This document shows, piece by piece, positions 34,700 to 47,360 of a stretch of DNA of 64,000 bases (the first letter of the stretch is position 1; each line of letters opens with the position of its first letter). The stretch is from Paralvinella palmiformis (Eukaryota; Annelida; Polychaeta; Terebellida; Alvinellidae). The notes beneath the pieces are model-generated. The model was given only the letters and a program-made list of their open reading frames with translations. It ran no database searches and was not told where the DNA came from. Where the stretch lies: the NCBI GenBank assembly GCA_025642065.1, contig JAODUP010000128.1:379501-443500 (forward strand), in the 5' to 3' direction. The position numbers and the translations under genes were made by a program.

Positions 34700-34705
34700 T
34701 TTATT
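34700..34705 (-). terminator. Polyadenylation signal of the LRR gene
   Basis: AATAAA on the minus strand, about 210 nt after the LRR stop codon; first such hexamer downstream. Confidence 0.5.
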
Positions 34706-34914
34706 CCATCTCTCTTCCCCACAATAGATCAATTAGAAATAAAGCTGAGACTAACACACGCACACGCACGCACCAGCACGCTCGCATGTGCACAATCAAT
34801 TAGTAAATTTAAGCCCCGGTTAATGACAATACGTCCATCTATTCACTGTTAGGTTGTATTCGACTAGGCAGAGACCTCGCTGCCGAGTCATCAAAGCGGC
34901 ATGAGCATCAACAG

Positions 34915-36343
34915 TTAGGAAGGTGGATACAGGGTCTCCCTTTTAATCTTGGAACCCTGTGACTTCAACGGACCAGTGGCATCTCCGCTCGACACCTTGT
35001 TCTCTTCCTGTTGTCCGTCTTCTGGCGTCAAGTCAGCCACCAACAGTTTTATGTCGTCGGCTTGCAGCACGCGGCGATAGCTTTCTTTCACTTCGGTCCT
35101 TTGCAAGTCGAGCAGGTGAAGGTTTTGCAGGCGGCGCAGCTGAGCCGGTGGGTTCTTTATTCTCGTATCGCACAGGCTGAGATGGCGTAGCTGCGGCGGC
35201 AGGCAGCGATCGGCTGGAATCCCGCTCAGCGGATTGCCGCCGGCGTGAAGGGTGCGCAGCATCTCCAGTCGGTCGATCTGGGCCGGGATCTCGCCGATTC
35301 TGTTGTTGGCCACCTGGAGCACTTCCAAATGTTCGCACTCGAATACTGCCGGCGGCAGTTCTTCGAGCTGGTTCTTGTCCAGCAGGAGGATCTTCAGGGA
35401 CTTCGGTGTCGCTTTGATCGTCTTTATGCCGTTCGATGCCATGTTGAGCGCCTGGAGAGCCGATAAGTTTGCGAGCTGCTCTGGCACCTCGGCGAAGGCG
35501 TTGTAGCCGAGGTAGAGGTTCACGAGCCGTTTCAAATTGACAAACGAAGCTGGCAGGATGGCGATGTTGTTGTGCGACATGCGCAGGGTAGTCAGCGACG
35601 AAAGGTTGCCGATCCCGTCCGGAATCTGTCCGATGTGATTCTGGCTCAGATCCAGTGTGTCCAGAGTCTTCAGCTCTTCGATGCAGGCTGGCACGACGCT
35701 GAATTTGTTCCCGCAGGCCTTCAGAGTCTGGAGCTGATTCAGGTTAGCCATGCTGATGGGCAGTGTCTTCAGCTGGTTGCCGGTCAGATTCAGCGTCATC
35801 AGCGCCGTCACGTTCCCGATCTCGAGCGGGATCGTCTTCAGGCCGGCGTTGGTCAGCTCCAGGTGGCGTAGGGCTTGGCCGAGCTGAATGTTGTCGATGC
35901 TCTTCAGCGCACACTTGTCGAAGCGCAGCTCGCTCAGGTGATCCATCTGGAGGAGGTGATCCGGGATGGTCTTGACCTTGCTCCATATCAGAGTGAACGA
36001 ACGCAGCGTCAGGATATTGGAGACATCCGGCGAAATGGCTTTCAGCTTGTTGTCGTTGTCTTCGATCGTCAGGTGTGTGATGCCCTTCTGGATCAGCTCA
36101 TTCCACTTCTCCTTCGTCTGAAGCGGCTTGGTGTCCAGGATGAAGACCTTGTACTCGTGAGACTTCTCATCTTCCTTCGTCCACATGTCCTTCAGCCGGG
36201 TCGCCGTGTCGAATTTCTTCTTGGACAATTTTACTGGTGAGACGTATGTAAAAGAGACGCAAATACGAGGCCGTGTTCGCATCCAGCCGAACACACACAC
36301 ACACACACACAAACACACACCGAGAGAGAGAGAGAGAGAGAGA

Positions 36344-36375
<32 letters not shown>

Positions 36376-36646
36376 GTGTGTGTGTGATTAGACTTCACAC
36401 GTATCATCACGAAAATGCTCCTTTTCATACAAAAATCGTCTTTGGTGCATAATTTTACACACACAACATAATAATAATATTAATAATAATAACGATATAC
36501 ATTAGTAATGGGATAAAGTGAAAAAATTTCTTACTTCTAGCCAGAGTTTTAAATCTCTGGGTGCCGCCATGTAGCTTGGCCAGTTGTTTATTGACGAGCT
36601 CATCATCACTAAGAAGAGTATCCGTGAAGCTGGAATTCCTTGCCAT
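34915..36646 (-). CDS. Leucine-rich-repeat protein, two exons, 476 residues
   Basis: Intracellular-type LRR protein with no signal peptide or membrane segment, suggesting a protein-binding scaffold. Exon 1 (36535-36646) encodes MARNSSFTDTLLSDDELVNK and 17 more residues. Exon 2 (34915-36233) holds the rest. Donor (AGAA|GTAAGA) and acceptor (CTCACCAG) join in phase, making an Ile codon. About residues 38-100 form a non-LRR N-terminal region (FDTATRLKDMW, KEKWNELIQKGITHLTIED). About 12-13 LRRs of about 23 residues follow (TLNLTGNQLKTLPISMANL, TLDLSQNHIGQIPDGIGNL), then a polar Lys/Glu-rich tail. The repeats resemble the SHOC2/LRRC40-type consensus; orthology not assigned. The exon is GC-rich and free of breaks. 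Confidence 0.88.
36293..36388. repeat. (CA)n/(GA)n/(GT)n microsatellite in the LRR intron
   Basis: Compound dinucleotide repeat about 60 nt upstream of the exon 2 acceptor. A longer apparent start (MCLCVCVCV..) is only translation of this repeat and was rejected in favour of the exon 1 start. Confidence 0.9.
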
Positions 36647-36794
36647 GATGACGTCAATCTGCGATGATAACCGGAACCTGTCAAAGATTTAGTGAGTAGT
36701 ATATCTAATAACAATAAAAAAGGCAACGAAAATGGATCTTTTAGGGTCGGTTCTATCAGTCATAACAGACAACAAGGAGGACGACTAAACCGGT

Positions 36795-37585
36795 CTGTCT
36801 GAAGCTTCGGTACAGACAGGAGGTATATGTTCAAACTTCGGAACAGACAGGAGCTATATGTTCAAGCTTCGGAACAGACAGGAGGTATATGTTCCAGCTT
36901 CGGTACAGACAGGAACTGTATGTTCAAGCTTCGGAACAGACAGGAGGTATGTGTTCCAGCTTCGGTACAGACAGGAGCTGTATGTTCAAGGCTCTATACA
37001 GACAGGAGTTACATGTTCAAGCCTCGGTACAGACAGGAACTGTATGTTCAAGCCTCGGTACAGACAGGAGCTATATGTTCAAGGCTCTATACAGACAGGA
37101 GCCATATGTTCAAGCCTCGGTACAGACAGGAGCTATATGTTCAAGGCTCTATACAGACAGGAGCTGTATGTTCAAGCCTCGGTACAGACAGGAACTATAT
37201 GTTCAAGGCTCTATATAGACAGGAGCCATATGTTCAAGCCTCGGTACAGACAGGAGCTATATGTTCAAGGCTCTATACAGACAGGAGCTATATGTTCAAT
37301 GCTCTATACAGGCAGGAGCTATATGTTCAAGGCTCTATACAGACAGGAGCTATATGTCCAGGGCTCTATACAGACAGGAATTACATGTTCAAGCCTCGGT
37401 ACAGACAGGAGCTATATGTTCAATGCTCTATACAGGCAGGAGCTATATGTTCAAGGCTCTATACAGACAGGAGCTATATGTCCAGGGCTCTATACAGACA
37501 GGAATTACATGTTCAAGCCTCGGTACAGACAGGAGTTGTATGTTCAAGCCTCGGTACAGACAGGAGCTATATGTTCAAGGAACGA
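36795..37585. repeat. 31-bp minisatellite upstream of the LRR start
   Basis: About 25 units of 31 bp around ACAGACAGGAGCTATATGTT. Two main subtypes alternate in places: one with GCCTCGGTACAGACAGG, the other with GGCTCTATACAGACAGG. The first five units carry GCTTCGG. No + frame contains a stop, so three overlapping open frames (up to 328 codons) run through it as artefacts. It begins about 150 bp beyond the LRR start codon, in the promoter/5'UTR zone. Confidence 0.93.
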
Positions 37586-37919
37586 AGCGATCGATGCCGG
37601 TTGTATGCGGGGGATGATACACGAATGCGGCCGGCATTTATTTCATTAAAGAGGCGTGGATGTGGTGGATGTATAGCGGATGCGATGGGTGAGGTGGATG
37701 TAGTGGATGTGTACGAAGCTGAGTCTAGTATCAGTGGTGGCTGTTCAGCGGCTGGTGTTACCTGTCCAGGACTAACTCGTTGTTGTCATATAGGCGTATC
37801 CTGGCGACTTTAAGATATTTTTCCTTTATTGTTATCGCGAAATAGTCCAAGGACAAATGCCTTTTTGTTTGCTGTTTTAGGCTAATTGTCAACAGATTTA
37901 ATCCGACGAACACAATTAG

Positions 37920-37953
<34 letters not shown>

Positions 37954-37985
37954 GTAATAATAATAATAATAATAATAATAGTAAT
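37586..37985. repeat. Distal part of the LRR-upstream repeat, with (TAA)n tail
   Basis: GGATGATACACGAATGC, GCGTGGATGTGG, an expanded GGATG-rich segment, GCTAATTGTCAACAG, then (TAA)n at 37921-37980. The order matches 12300-12495 and the mirror copy at 23975-24150. Confidence 0.7.
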
Positions 37986-40252
37986 TGATAGCAAGTTATC
38001 AAGTGTTCAAGCGATCCAGGAAGTCAAAACCGATTCGAAATATTGCAATGTCTACATTTTATTTAGGTCAGGTCACCCACAGACCTGATTGGTCTGCTGC
38101 TGTTAAGGTCAATGGTGATTGCGATCAGATGTGAACGACGGCAACAAAACCACAACAACAACAAATACGTTCGCTGTCCCTACAATAAAAGATTGTATTA
38201 GATTAATAGGGGATTCCAATTTAGATTCGTGTGTTTGTGTTCTATCCATTATGGCGTATGATACTTTCTGAAAGACGGCTGCCCAAAAGATGGGAATGAA
38301 TTCGGTTATGTACGTGATCCTTTTTTTGCGCTTTGCAATCGCTATCATTGGTTTGGTTGTCAAATCCCCGACGATGTTACTAACAGGAAAGGCTCAATGT
38401 TTTAATCTATCTTTAATGTTTTCATTTTGTTATTTCCATTTGTAGATGTGCCAAGCGGGTGCTCAATTCCCGAAAGCTTGACCTGAGAAACAGAACAGTC
38501 TGGATGCTTTGAGACTCACTGGTACTCTGCTCATATCCTGTCGATATCCAGCAATCCTCAAATGTGTCATTTCAGTCTGTTATTAGCTTTCTAAAAATAA
38601 CCGCTAAATATAACTGTATAGAGTAACCTTGTTACCTATGAAAATTATATTGTATAGGGAAAACATTGCCAACGAGAAAATCATTTAAAATGGAATCCGG
38701 CAAATACTTTGCATTAGGGTCATTTCCTGTTACTTAATTATTTCGCTAAAGTAAAATATGTACTGCACTTAAACTTCTCTTGTAAGTAATTAAATTATTT
38801 CTTAGATTTTTTTATCGTAACAGTGTAGTTCATGAATTTAAAAAAAGAGAAAGGTTTCATGGATGGAATGCAAATCCCACCGAAGATTAATCCAAAGAGA
38901 TCACCTCCAAATACCCCTTCAGACGATTACTTAATTTTGAAACAAAATTCACCAGGAAATCAAGGCATAAAATGGCTACCTAAATGAGGAAATTGGGAAT
39001 TAATGGAGTACCTCGTGACACCACCAGGGTGTATATACCAAATATTAGTTCAAAGGTTATGTTCAGTTATAACTACGGTCCTATCGGAAATTCAAATACA
39101 GAAAATAGTTACCAATAATGAATTATCTAGTAATAATTGTCATTTCAGTAGTTATCATTTCTTTTGAAAATTAATTTGGCCAGTGAACTTCAATTAACAC
39201 AGCAAACCATTGATTTCTCCTTTCCCAAAAAGATCATTTGGATTTATAAATGAAAACTAATCCGAGTTAATTAAGCAAAAGTTGTCACACTAAACTCACA
39301 ATATGCAATTTCAATACCACATATTTTTCAAAGCATTGAAGACCAACTTTTGCACAGACATCGAAAAGCAGACGATAAATTAAGCAGGAGATCGAGAAGC
39401 TCAGCACGACAATGGAGGGATATTTACGGCTTGTTTGACCCGGAACAAGGGCGCTCCGCGCGGCAAATGTGGATCCTGTTCCCGTAATATCTTTTGGATT
39501 CCACGGTGTTCTTCGCCGGTGAACGTTCAAGCAGCTAAGCTAAAATTAAATACCTTATTTTCCCTAATCTAGGATCAAAAGATCACCTATCCAGAAGCAA
39601 TTCAAAACGAGCAAGGACAAAAATAGAATGAGACCTAACTCAGGGCGAATGCTTTAACTACTTAGAGAGGTAGACATTTTGACATCATCCCAACACAGAG
39701 CGGGACATGTAAGACATAACAGTACCCAGTACGAAGGGTTAACAAACGGGCTAGGACTGCCAAACAGCGAAGGGAGGAAGGATAAGGCAGATGTGACAAA
39801 TCTAGGACAAGCAGAGCGTGACAACGACGTCAACATCCACAAAGTGGTACCAATCTGACGTCTGGGCAACAATACATACTATAGCTGTTAGTTACTGGTA
39901 AAAGCATAACATAACAGAACTCGACTTCGGTAGCAAATGGTTGACCTAGATTAGGTCAACTCCGTCAAATATCATGGATGGCTGAGCGCCATACGACCCC
40001 CCCCCCCGCTCCCGAGAAGGCTCTCAACTTTCGCTGTCATGATCTGAATTTATACTCTACGTTTAATATGTCGGTCTAGACAACTTTCACGTGCATACAA
40101 TCCCCACTGTTATCGTATATACCTTTAACATGTGTATTTAAATTTTTTAGATATTCTGTCACCAACGAAAGAAACGTATGCCGAGTCATGTAGAGTACTA
40201 ATGGCTTGTTTTATGTTGAATACAGAGTGAAATCTGAACGGAAGAAATTTGA

Positions 40253-40284
<32 letters not shown>

Positions 40285-40784
40285 TCTCCATCAGCAATAT
40301 ATTAATAATGTAGTAATATATTGTAAAACGAGTTTTATGTTGGTACTTTAGAGTGAGTCATCATGGAAAAATAGATTCTCTATGTAGTGTTGACATCAGT
40401 CGCCTCGAAGTAACCCTTCGGTTGTGTGTTCATATTTCGGTGTTCTCATTTTCCCAAGTAGTAGCCCATCGCCCAAATGTTCTTGGAAGCACCTACTCAC
40501 TCATTAATTCACTTACTCACTCACCGATTGGCTGCAACGACTCCGATATGACTGAGTAACTCGTTCGTTGGGACGGATTATTATTGATGATGCATTTATA
40601 ATTGTCGAGAAGATTGGTACAGATTCACAGGATTTGGGTTGGGGAAAGCAAGGACGCTTCCCTTGTTTGAAATGTCCCTGGTAAGGTAAATCCACCTGAA
40701 ATTAAATAATATAAAATAAACAAAATTAGGTGAGGGCAAATGGATTTATGTATTTACGTCTGCAACTCATGGCCAAATCCCACA
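37986..40784. other. Gene-free stretch
   Basis: No coding recognised; open frames of 60-84 codons lack motifs. Contains a short C-run at about 39999 and (TA)n at 40258-40282. Confidence 0.4.
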
Positions 40785-40866
40785 AACACAGGTATGAACC
40801 AGATTCGAACTAATAACCTGGAGGTTTGCAGCGCAGTGTTCTAACCACTGGGCTATCGGAGAGTCA
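40785..40866 (-). repeat. tRNA-Cys-like SINE head, family C
   Basis: On the minus strand it has GATAGCCCAGTGGTTAGAAC (A box), an anticodon-loop region CTGCAAACC (GCA), and TTAGTTCGAATCTGG (B box). The spacing is tRNA-like, but it shows no evident acceptor-stem pairing, so it is a SINE head and not a tRNA gene. Confidence 0.65.
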
Positions 40867-41385
40867 CGCCGTGCTTCAGTTAACATGGTCTAGCCTGATC
40901 ACTGAACCGTGACCAGTAAAACAAGCCTATAGTCGGTACCATAGCGAGTATTATATTCACATAAAAGCTAATACATACATATACAATCTAGTATTAACAC
41001 TGCGCCACATACAAAAACACGCGTACACGGAACAGTATCCGCGTTCTCTCATATGTGTTTGCACCTTTTAGCAAGTGGCTAACCCAATTATAAGCTCAAT
41101 ATTTGTTGCGTGGTATATGATAATCGGTTAGTTTGTGTATGGAGTGTTTAAAACAATATTTCTCAGTTTGTCAAATGTGATAGACATTATAATACAAAGA
41201 TGGTAAACAAAATGGCGTTGATGTGTTCCGATTCTTGATTACAGAATTCATCGATCAACTCTGAATCCCGTAAAAAATCTAGATCGATTAATATTAGCTG
41301 TGTAATATAGGCTGAGGCACTCTTATCAGCTCCCTAGAGCTCCAATAGTTAATGCCTTAGTGAAATACGTGTGTGTGTGTGTGTG

Positions 41386-41457
<72 letters not shown>

Positions 41458-42830
41458 CTTTTGAGGGCACACACACACAAACACACACCACACACACACA
41501 CACATATATATATAATATTAACGTTTATATAAATAATATTAAAAACAGATATGAATAAAATTATTCAGTAGATCCGCAAAATGGATATAGCGCTGTGTAT
41601 TACAGAGAAGTACCTACCGTACCAGAGTCAGACTGTCATCTGTATAGTTGGGTTAAAGACTGGGGTACCAAATTTTATACGGCCCAGATCGACGGCTTGT
41701 GAACCTTTTACAAACTACATTGAATCTAGTAGGTAATAGCGAGTGCTCATACTACCTACGTTTTCTGACGAATTATAGTTATCCCAAATTGCCACGAAAC
41801 GCGTTCTTCGGATTATTCCACGAGAAGGAAGTTAAATTCTCAGCGCCATTTTAAACACTTCTCGCCAGCACCAACGGGGCTATCTTTTATCTTTTCAGGT
41901 TTGGCCTCGTTGTTAATTGGGCCGTAATGTAGCTGTTGAACACGTGGATTTGTTTACGCTGTCGCGACCAGGAACCAATCGGGCGTATCCATGCGTCGAG
42001 TGGGTATGTGGGTCAGGCCAAAGGTTATACGGCTATTTGCTGGCTCGGCTGGCTCGCCCACGGAGTGGTTTTCTTTCTCGCCTCTTCTCGTCGGGGCCAG
42101 TCACGGGAAACATCACCAACAAACGCTCGTACACCTGACCAAAAAAAAACCATCACCGCTTCAGCCCGAACTTGTCGGGACAGTCCTAATGTGACGCCAT
42201 AGTCTCTTTCTGGAACACCGCAAAGGCTAAATTAAATTCCACCTACCATGTGGAGAATTTGTTTGTTTAATTATCAGTCCGAGACACCGCGCGTAGTGTT
42301 ATGGCGACGACAGTACGCCGGCAGATAAAATCCTTTCAACACCAGTGGCTGTAGAACCTTTATAGTTTGGCCTAACTATTTATGAGTTAGGGGAATAGTT
42401 ATAAGTTCCATTGGCAAATTGTACTTTCTTAACAGTTTCTTGTTTGCTATGAATCTTAGATAGATAGATTAGATTGGACAAGTTTATTATTATTATTATT
42501 GTTATTGTTATTATTATTATTATTATTATTAGTTGTAGTAGTAGTATTGATGATAGGGTACTTTAGGGTTCATATTGTCACTGAACCAAATTAAGAATCA
42601 AATTTGCTATAATGAATCCACTAGACGTCATATAAAACTCTAAGCTTATTTTTGACGGAAGACTGAAGCCCCACAGCAATTAATCACACACACAATTCGA
42701 GAAAAGGGGGACTTCGTAGGCTAGTAGTTTGGTAACAGCTTGTGCAAAGGACGTGGTCTGACCAGTGCGGGGGAATTCCGACAATGAGACCGGCCAATAA
42801 CAGTTCGGAAAATGCGCAGACGTCAATACG
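40867..42830. other. Gene-free stretch with microsatellites
   Basis: Compound (GT)n(TA)n(GA)n at 41372-41455 and (CA)n at about 41468-41505. GC-richer patch at 41860-42200 with overlapping short open frames but no recognised domain. (ATT)n at 42486-42532. 41313-41370 resembles 47225-47280 (CTTATCAGCTC..CTAG..GCTCCAAT), a dispersed repeat. Confidence 0.4.
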
Positions 42831-42887
42831 CATCGGCCAATGAGCGACGACAATCCTGCTTCTATTTATAGTAACCGCGTACGGCGG

Positions 42888-42895
42888 TATAAATA
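42888..42895 (+). promoter_or_regulatory. TATA box of the probable Rho gene 2 promoter
   Basis: TATAAATA sits in a GC-rich setting (ACGGCGG before, CCGGGGGCC after). An initiator-like TCACATG follows about 30 nt downstream (42918). Two tiny upstream frames precede the ATG at 42995. Confidence 0.5.
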
Positions 42896-42994
42896 CCGGG
42901 GGCCACCGTTTACGTCGTCACATGTGTTATGGTTGGATAGGATAGGGTTAGATCAGCTACATTTACGAGCAAAAGGACAGTCCGACGAATAAAT

Positions 42995-43721
42995 ATGTCC
43001 AGAAATCTCTCCTTTAGAAGGAACAAAAAATATACAGGCCGAGAAGGAACGCAAGAACTTCACAAGGTCAGTTCATACGATGCGTATACTTTATAATAAT
43101 TTCATAAGCTTATCTAACAGCTACGGCAAGGGCCGCGCATTCGTTTCACACTTAAATTAAGTCACCTGCTATGCTGCCATGTGCTTTATGGACAGACTTC
43201 AACCACGGGGACAAGTGGCATGTCATCTAAACAACGCAATTGGCAAGCAAGCAAATCAGGGCTGTTAATTTAGATTAAATCCGTACGGGTTCGACCAATT
43301 TTATGGCTCGGCCTTGGCAGATCGCCAGTTAGACGAGCAGGCCTGGTCCTTCATGGTATCATAATTCTATTTTTCGATTGGCTTGTTACGCACATCTTTA
43401 CACGTCTATAACTGGCTTTCGGGCTTCGGAGAACCACCGCTTGGCTAATAATAAATTGCTCGATTTGGAATGTGAAGCCAAGTTGTTAATAAGTCGGTGC
43501 AGAGACACACGCACGCACGCACGCACACACCCCCACACACACACACACACACTGACTGGCTTTCCTCTACGTTCAACATTTACACACTTTTATTCTGAGT
43601 CTTTATTTATTGATCAGAGACATGAGTTTGTTATGTTATACGGGGTAGGGGGGGGGGGGGTATGGCTTGAGTACTGATTACGAGACTGGATTTATTTATT
43701 TAATGAGAGATAAGAATGCTT

Positions 43722-43756
<35 letters not shown>

Positions 43757-43793
43757 GACAGAGAGAGAGAGAGAGATACTAAAGGGGTCTTCT

Positions 43794-43836
<43 letters not shown>

Positions 43837-44601
43837 TGTGTGTATGTGTGTGTGTGTGTGTGTGTTTGTGTGTGTGTTTGTGTGTGTGACTCATAAAATA
43901 CAAATAACATAGATAAGTAGTTAAATAGACAGCCCAGAAGTATTATCAAGGTAATGGTTTATGTCTATGTAGGTTTATATACATATATGTGTATATATTA
44001 TTGATTTATGGATGTGTAGATTTGTGGTGGTATAGGTTTTTATGCACGTTTTTTATGTATTGTTACCCTGAACCAACGCCATCATATATACTTATATTGA
44101 CACAGACGCACGCACGCACACATACACACATACATACACACGCACGCACGCGCGCACGCACTCACAGGGAGTGAGTGAGAGATGCGTCATTTCGGGATGC
44201 TATCCATTCAGCTACTATGACTCATTCTAAATTCTCGTTATGCAATTGTTAAGGATGCGCCTTTAAGGCCGTCAGTTAATTAACCAGTGAATACACCAAA
44301 TATCGCCCTAAAATATTCCGAGAACTTTCTGAGCAACTGTGTGAGGTGGAGCTTTCTCAAATCGCCGGAGTTCATCTGTGGTTATTCTTCGAATTAGAGT
44401 ACCAAAATAAGACGAAACCTATTTAATACGTGTATTTGTTAAAATAATACACTCTATTCGAAATATCCGCGAAAAACGTTATGTTCATTGAATGTTGAAC
44501 TGTTTATGTTTGCGTTTCCTGGAAAACGGTAGCCTTTGAAGTGCATACACTTGTCTGAACCGATTTTGATGATTTACTACAAAAGTCTAGGAAAACAAAA
44601 C

Positions 44602-44636
<35 letters not shown>

Positions 44637-45045
44637 GTAGGTTTAATTATTAATTGCTAACTGGAACCATTCAAAGGCGCTCTACAGTAATCAGGGTTGG
44701 GGTGATTACATGACCAAGGTAATAGATTACGATTACTTGAAAATACCATGATTACGATTGTATTCATTCTTAATTTAATCGATTACATTATGAAGTAATC
44801 GTGATTGTAATCATGATTACTTCATAATGTAATCGTATAAAAGCTAATAAGAATATCATTGTTTATCGGTGAATTCAGAGGCCTAAGTATAAGAACTTTA
44901 TGGGTCGGGCCTCTCTGTTGAAGCACCTGACTTGTGATATGTCTATGTGACAATATAATGTCGTCAGACTCATCCATAGCCGTCACTGCCCCGAACAAAG
45001 AAAGCTACAATAGGGCCTACTAATTCGGTGTATGTTACAAGCCCG

Positions 45046-45090
<45 letters not shown>

Positions 45091-45391
45091 AGACACACGT
45101 ACGCACACACACAAACACACACATAGAGAGAGAGAGAGAGAGAGAGAGAGCTACGCACACATACAAATAAACAGACATGTGCCTGTATAGCCCTGCGGAA
45201 ATAAGACATCTTTATCTGTCACCAGACCACTTCGGGCTAGTGGAGCATTTGGAAGATGATAGAGCGTAAATTGTGTCATCTGGCGCGTGTTTTGGCGCAC
45301 CAAGTGTGTTTATAAGTAATTTATTATGACAGCTGGTGAATCGGTGAATATGTGTGTGTCTGTGTGTGTATATATATATATATATATAGTG

Positions 45392-45456
<65 letters not shown>

Positions 45457-46200
45457 CGAGCCGGTGAGTGAACTATCATACTGTTTTAAGTACTGAGATG
45501 TTATGTAATCTGATCACGTTTACCGTGACTGCCTCGACTTCCGCCCGACGTGTCCTCAAAGCGGTAAATGTCAAACGGAATAGTCTGAAGATAGAAAATA
45601 ATAAAAGGCCTTTTCCTACAAAAGCCGATAACTGCTTGTCCTCGACAAATAGATATTTCAAGTATTTTTAATTCTAGAATTCTAGTCGAGTGTTAAATAA
45701 ATACAAACGCCTAGACTCTATTGGCATCCTTGTGTAAATTAAATATTGTGACTGAGTACGTGTGACATCATGGTTATAACGTTAATGAATTTCGTGCTTC
45801 CCGCCACCCCCTCTCTGTGTGTTTGTGTGTGTGCGCGTGCGCGCGCGCACGTGCGTGTGTGTGTGTTTATGATACAAGTAAGATTCGCGGTAACCTTTTC
45901 TCAATATCCAAACGTGGTGGATATATTTTACTGTACTTTGGTTTTCTTTTCTGCAGCTGAGTGACGGAATGAGGTCGATGAATCACGTGTGGTTACACGT
46001 CATGACATTCCCAAGTTCACATTTCCGTCTCAGAACATGCGCATGTTTTTCCCCTGTCCAGTCTATTAATACCGATTTTATATTTTCACCTTTCGGGCTT
46101 TTCTTTGGAATAAGTTGCTGTTACGTAAAGGAAACACCTATTTGATTATATGTTTTTACTCTGATTGGTTGCCAATGATTCAGTTGCCGATTACTATTAC

Positions 46201-46239
<39 letters not shown>

Positions 46240-47326
46240 AATATCTAACAGTCGATGTCACTGCCTAATTTAGTGGGAACATAATACGGCTATAATCGCA
46301 TATATGATTTAAAAAACATTTATGTAAATGCTCTTGTAAAATTGTGTTTATGGAAATCACGAAGAGAAATGAATTCGTTCGTTCGTTCGTTCTTTCGTTC
46401 ATTTACATTTTTTGCAATACGCGGTATCACACTTCACCTACTAGTATACTACTAGGTGTGTTTACATTTAGTATCGTTTCGGTGAACGTAAATGTAAATG
46501 GAATGCACGCGACGACATCTTAAAATAAACGCTACCCGCTTTATAATTGTTTCAGTGTCGAAGGAAGCTGGTTGTTGTTGGGGATGGCGAGTGCGGGAAG
46601 ACCTGTCTGTTGATCGTCTTCATCAAAGACGAATTCCCCTACCGCTACATTCCAACGGTCTTCGAGACTTACGTCAACGACATCGTTGTCGACAATCATG
46701 AAGTAGAGCTGGCATTGTGGGATACGGCAGGACAAGAAGATTACGACAGACTCCGGTAAATATTGTGTTCGGTGAGAACAACGGTGGCCTAGCTTTGTTA
46801 TATAGTGTTTAACGTGTACTAATCTAAACAGGAAGGGAAACATTCATTGATCGTCGCCTAAATCGACAGATGTATGGTTACATACAAATAAATCGATTCT
46901 GATTATCAGATCGACATTTATGGATTTTGTTTATCGAAATATTTCCAACTATTTGGGCTAATAGATCGGTTCCTTTTTTGGGAATAAAATACAACCAGCT
47001 AACTTACACTCTCTTTGAAAGATTCATGCGTATTTGCGGCTGAGCTAGCCCACGACCTATGTGTCATACTTGATAGTATTAAAGCCGTACATTGGCTTTC
47101 ACGTTGAAAACGGTCTTTACTTGTTTGCACGCCGCCATAATGGACACGCTATGATAGCATCATAAGAAACTCAAAGGGCCATATTATCCGTAAGGTTAAC
47201 TTAGGGCCAGGAAAATTTTGTTTTGCTGATGCACCTTTATCAGCTCTCTAGGGCTCCAATGGTTAAAGGTACTTTGCACTCTGCACCGTATAGTCTTATA
47301 TGTACATATGTACTTATCCGCACGCG

Positions 47327-47360
<34 letters not shown>

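Noticed and set aside
35033..36240. Several open frames antisense or out of frame to the LRR gene
   Set aside because: Shadows of a GC-rich coding exon; no domains of their own.
36234..36318. Upstream extension of LRR exon 2 (MCLCVCVCV..)
   Set aside because: It is a microsatellite translation preceded by a good splice acceptor; exon 1 at 36535-36646 joins in phase.
36827..37813. 328-codon open frame and two others on +
   Set aside because: They translate the 31-bp minisatellite in three frames because the unit lacks stops; no promoter, splice sites or domain.
41917..42202. Three overlapping open frames in a GC-richer patch
   Set aside because: No recognisable domain, splice context or start preference; left as part of an unassigned stretch.
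45500..45671. Shared open stretch ([17 protein letters not shown]) in both copies of the Rho duplication as exon 1
   Set aside because: Frame is present in both copies but differs at several residues, lacks a usable donor at its end and has stops in phase with the next exon; best seen as duplicated noncoding DNA.
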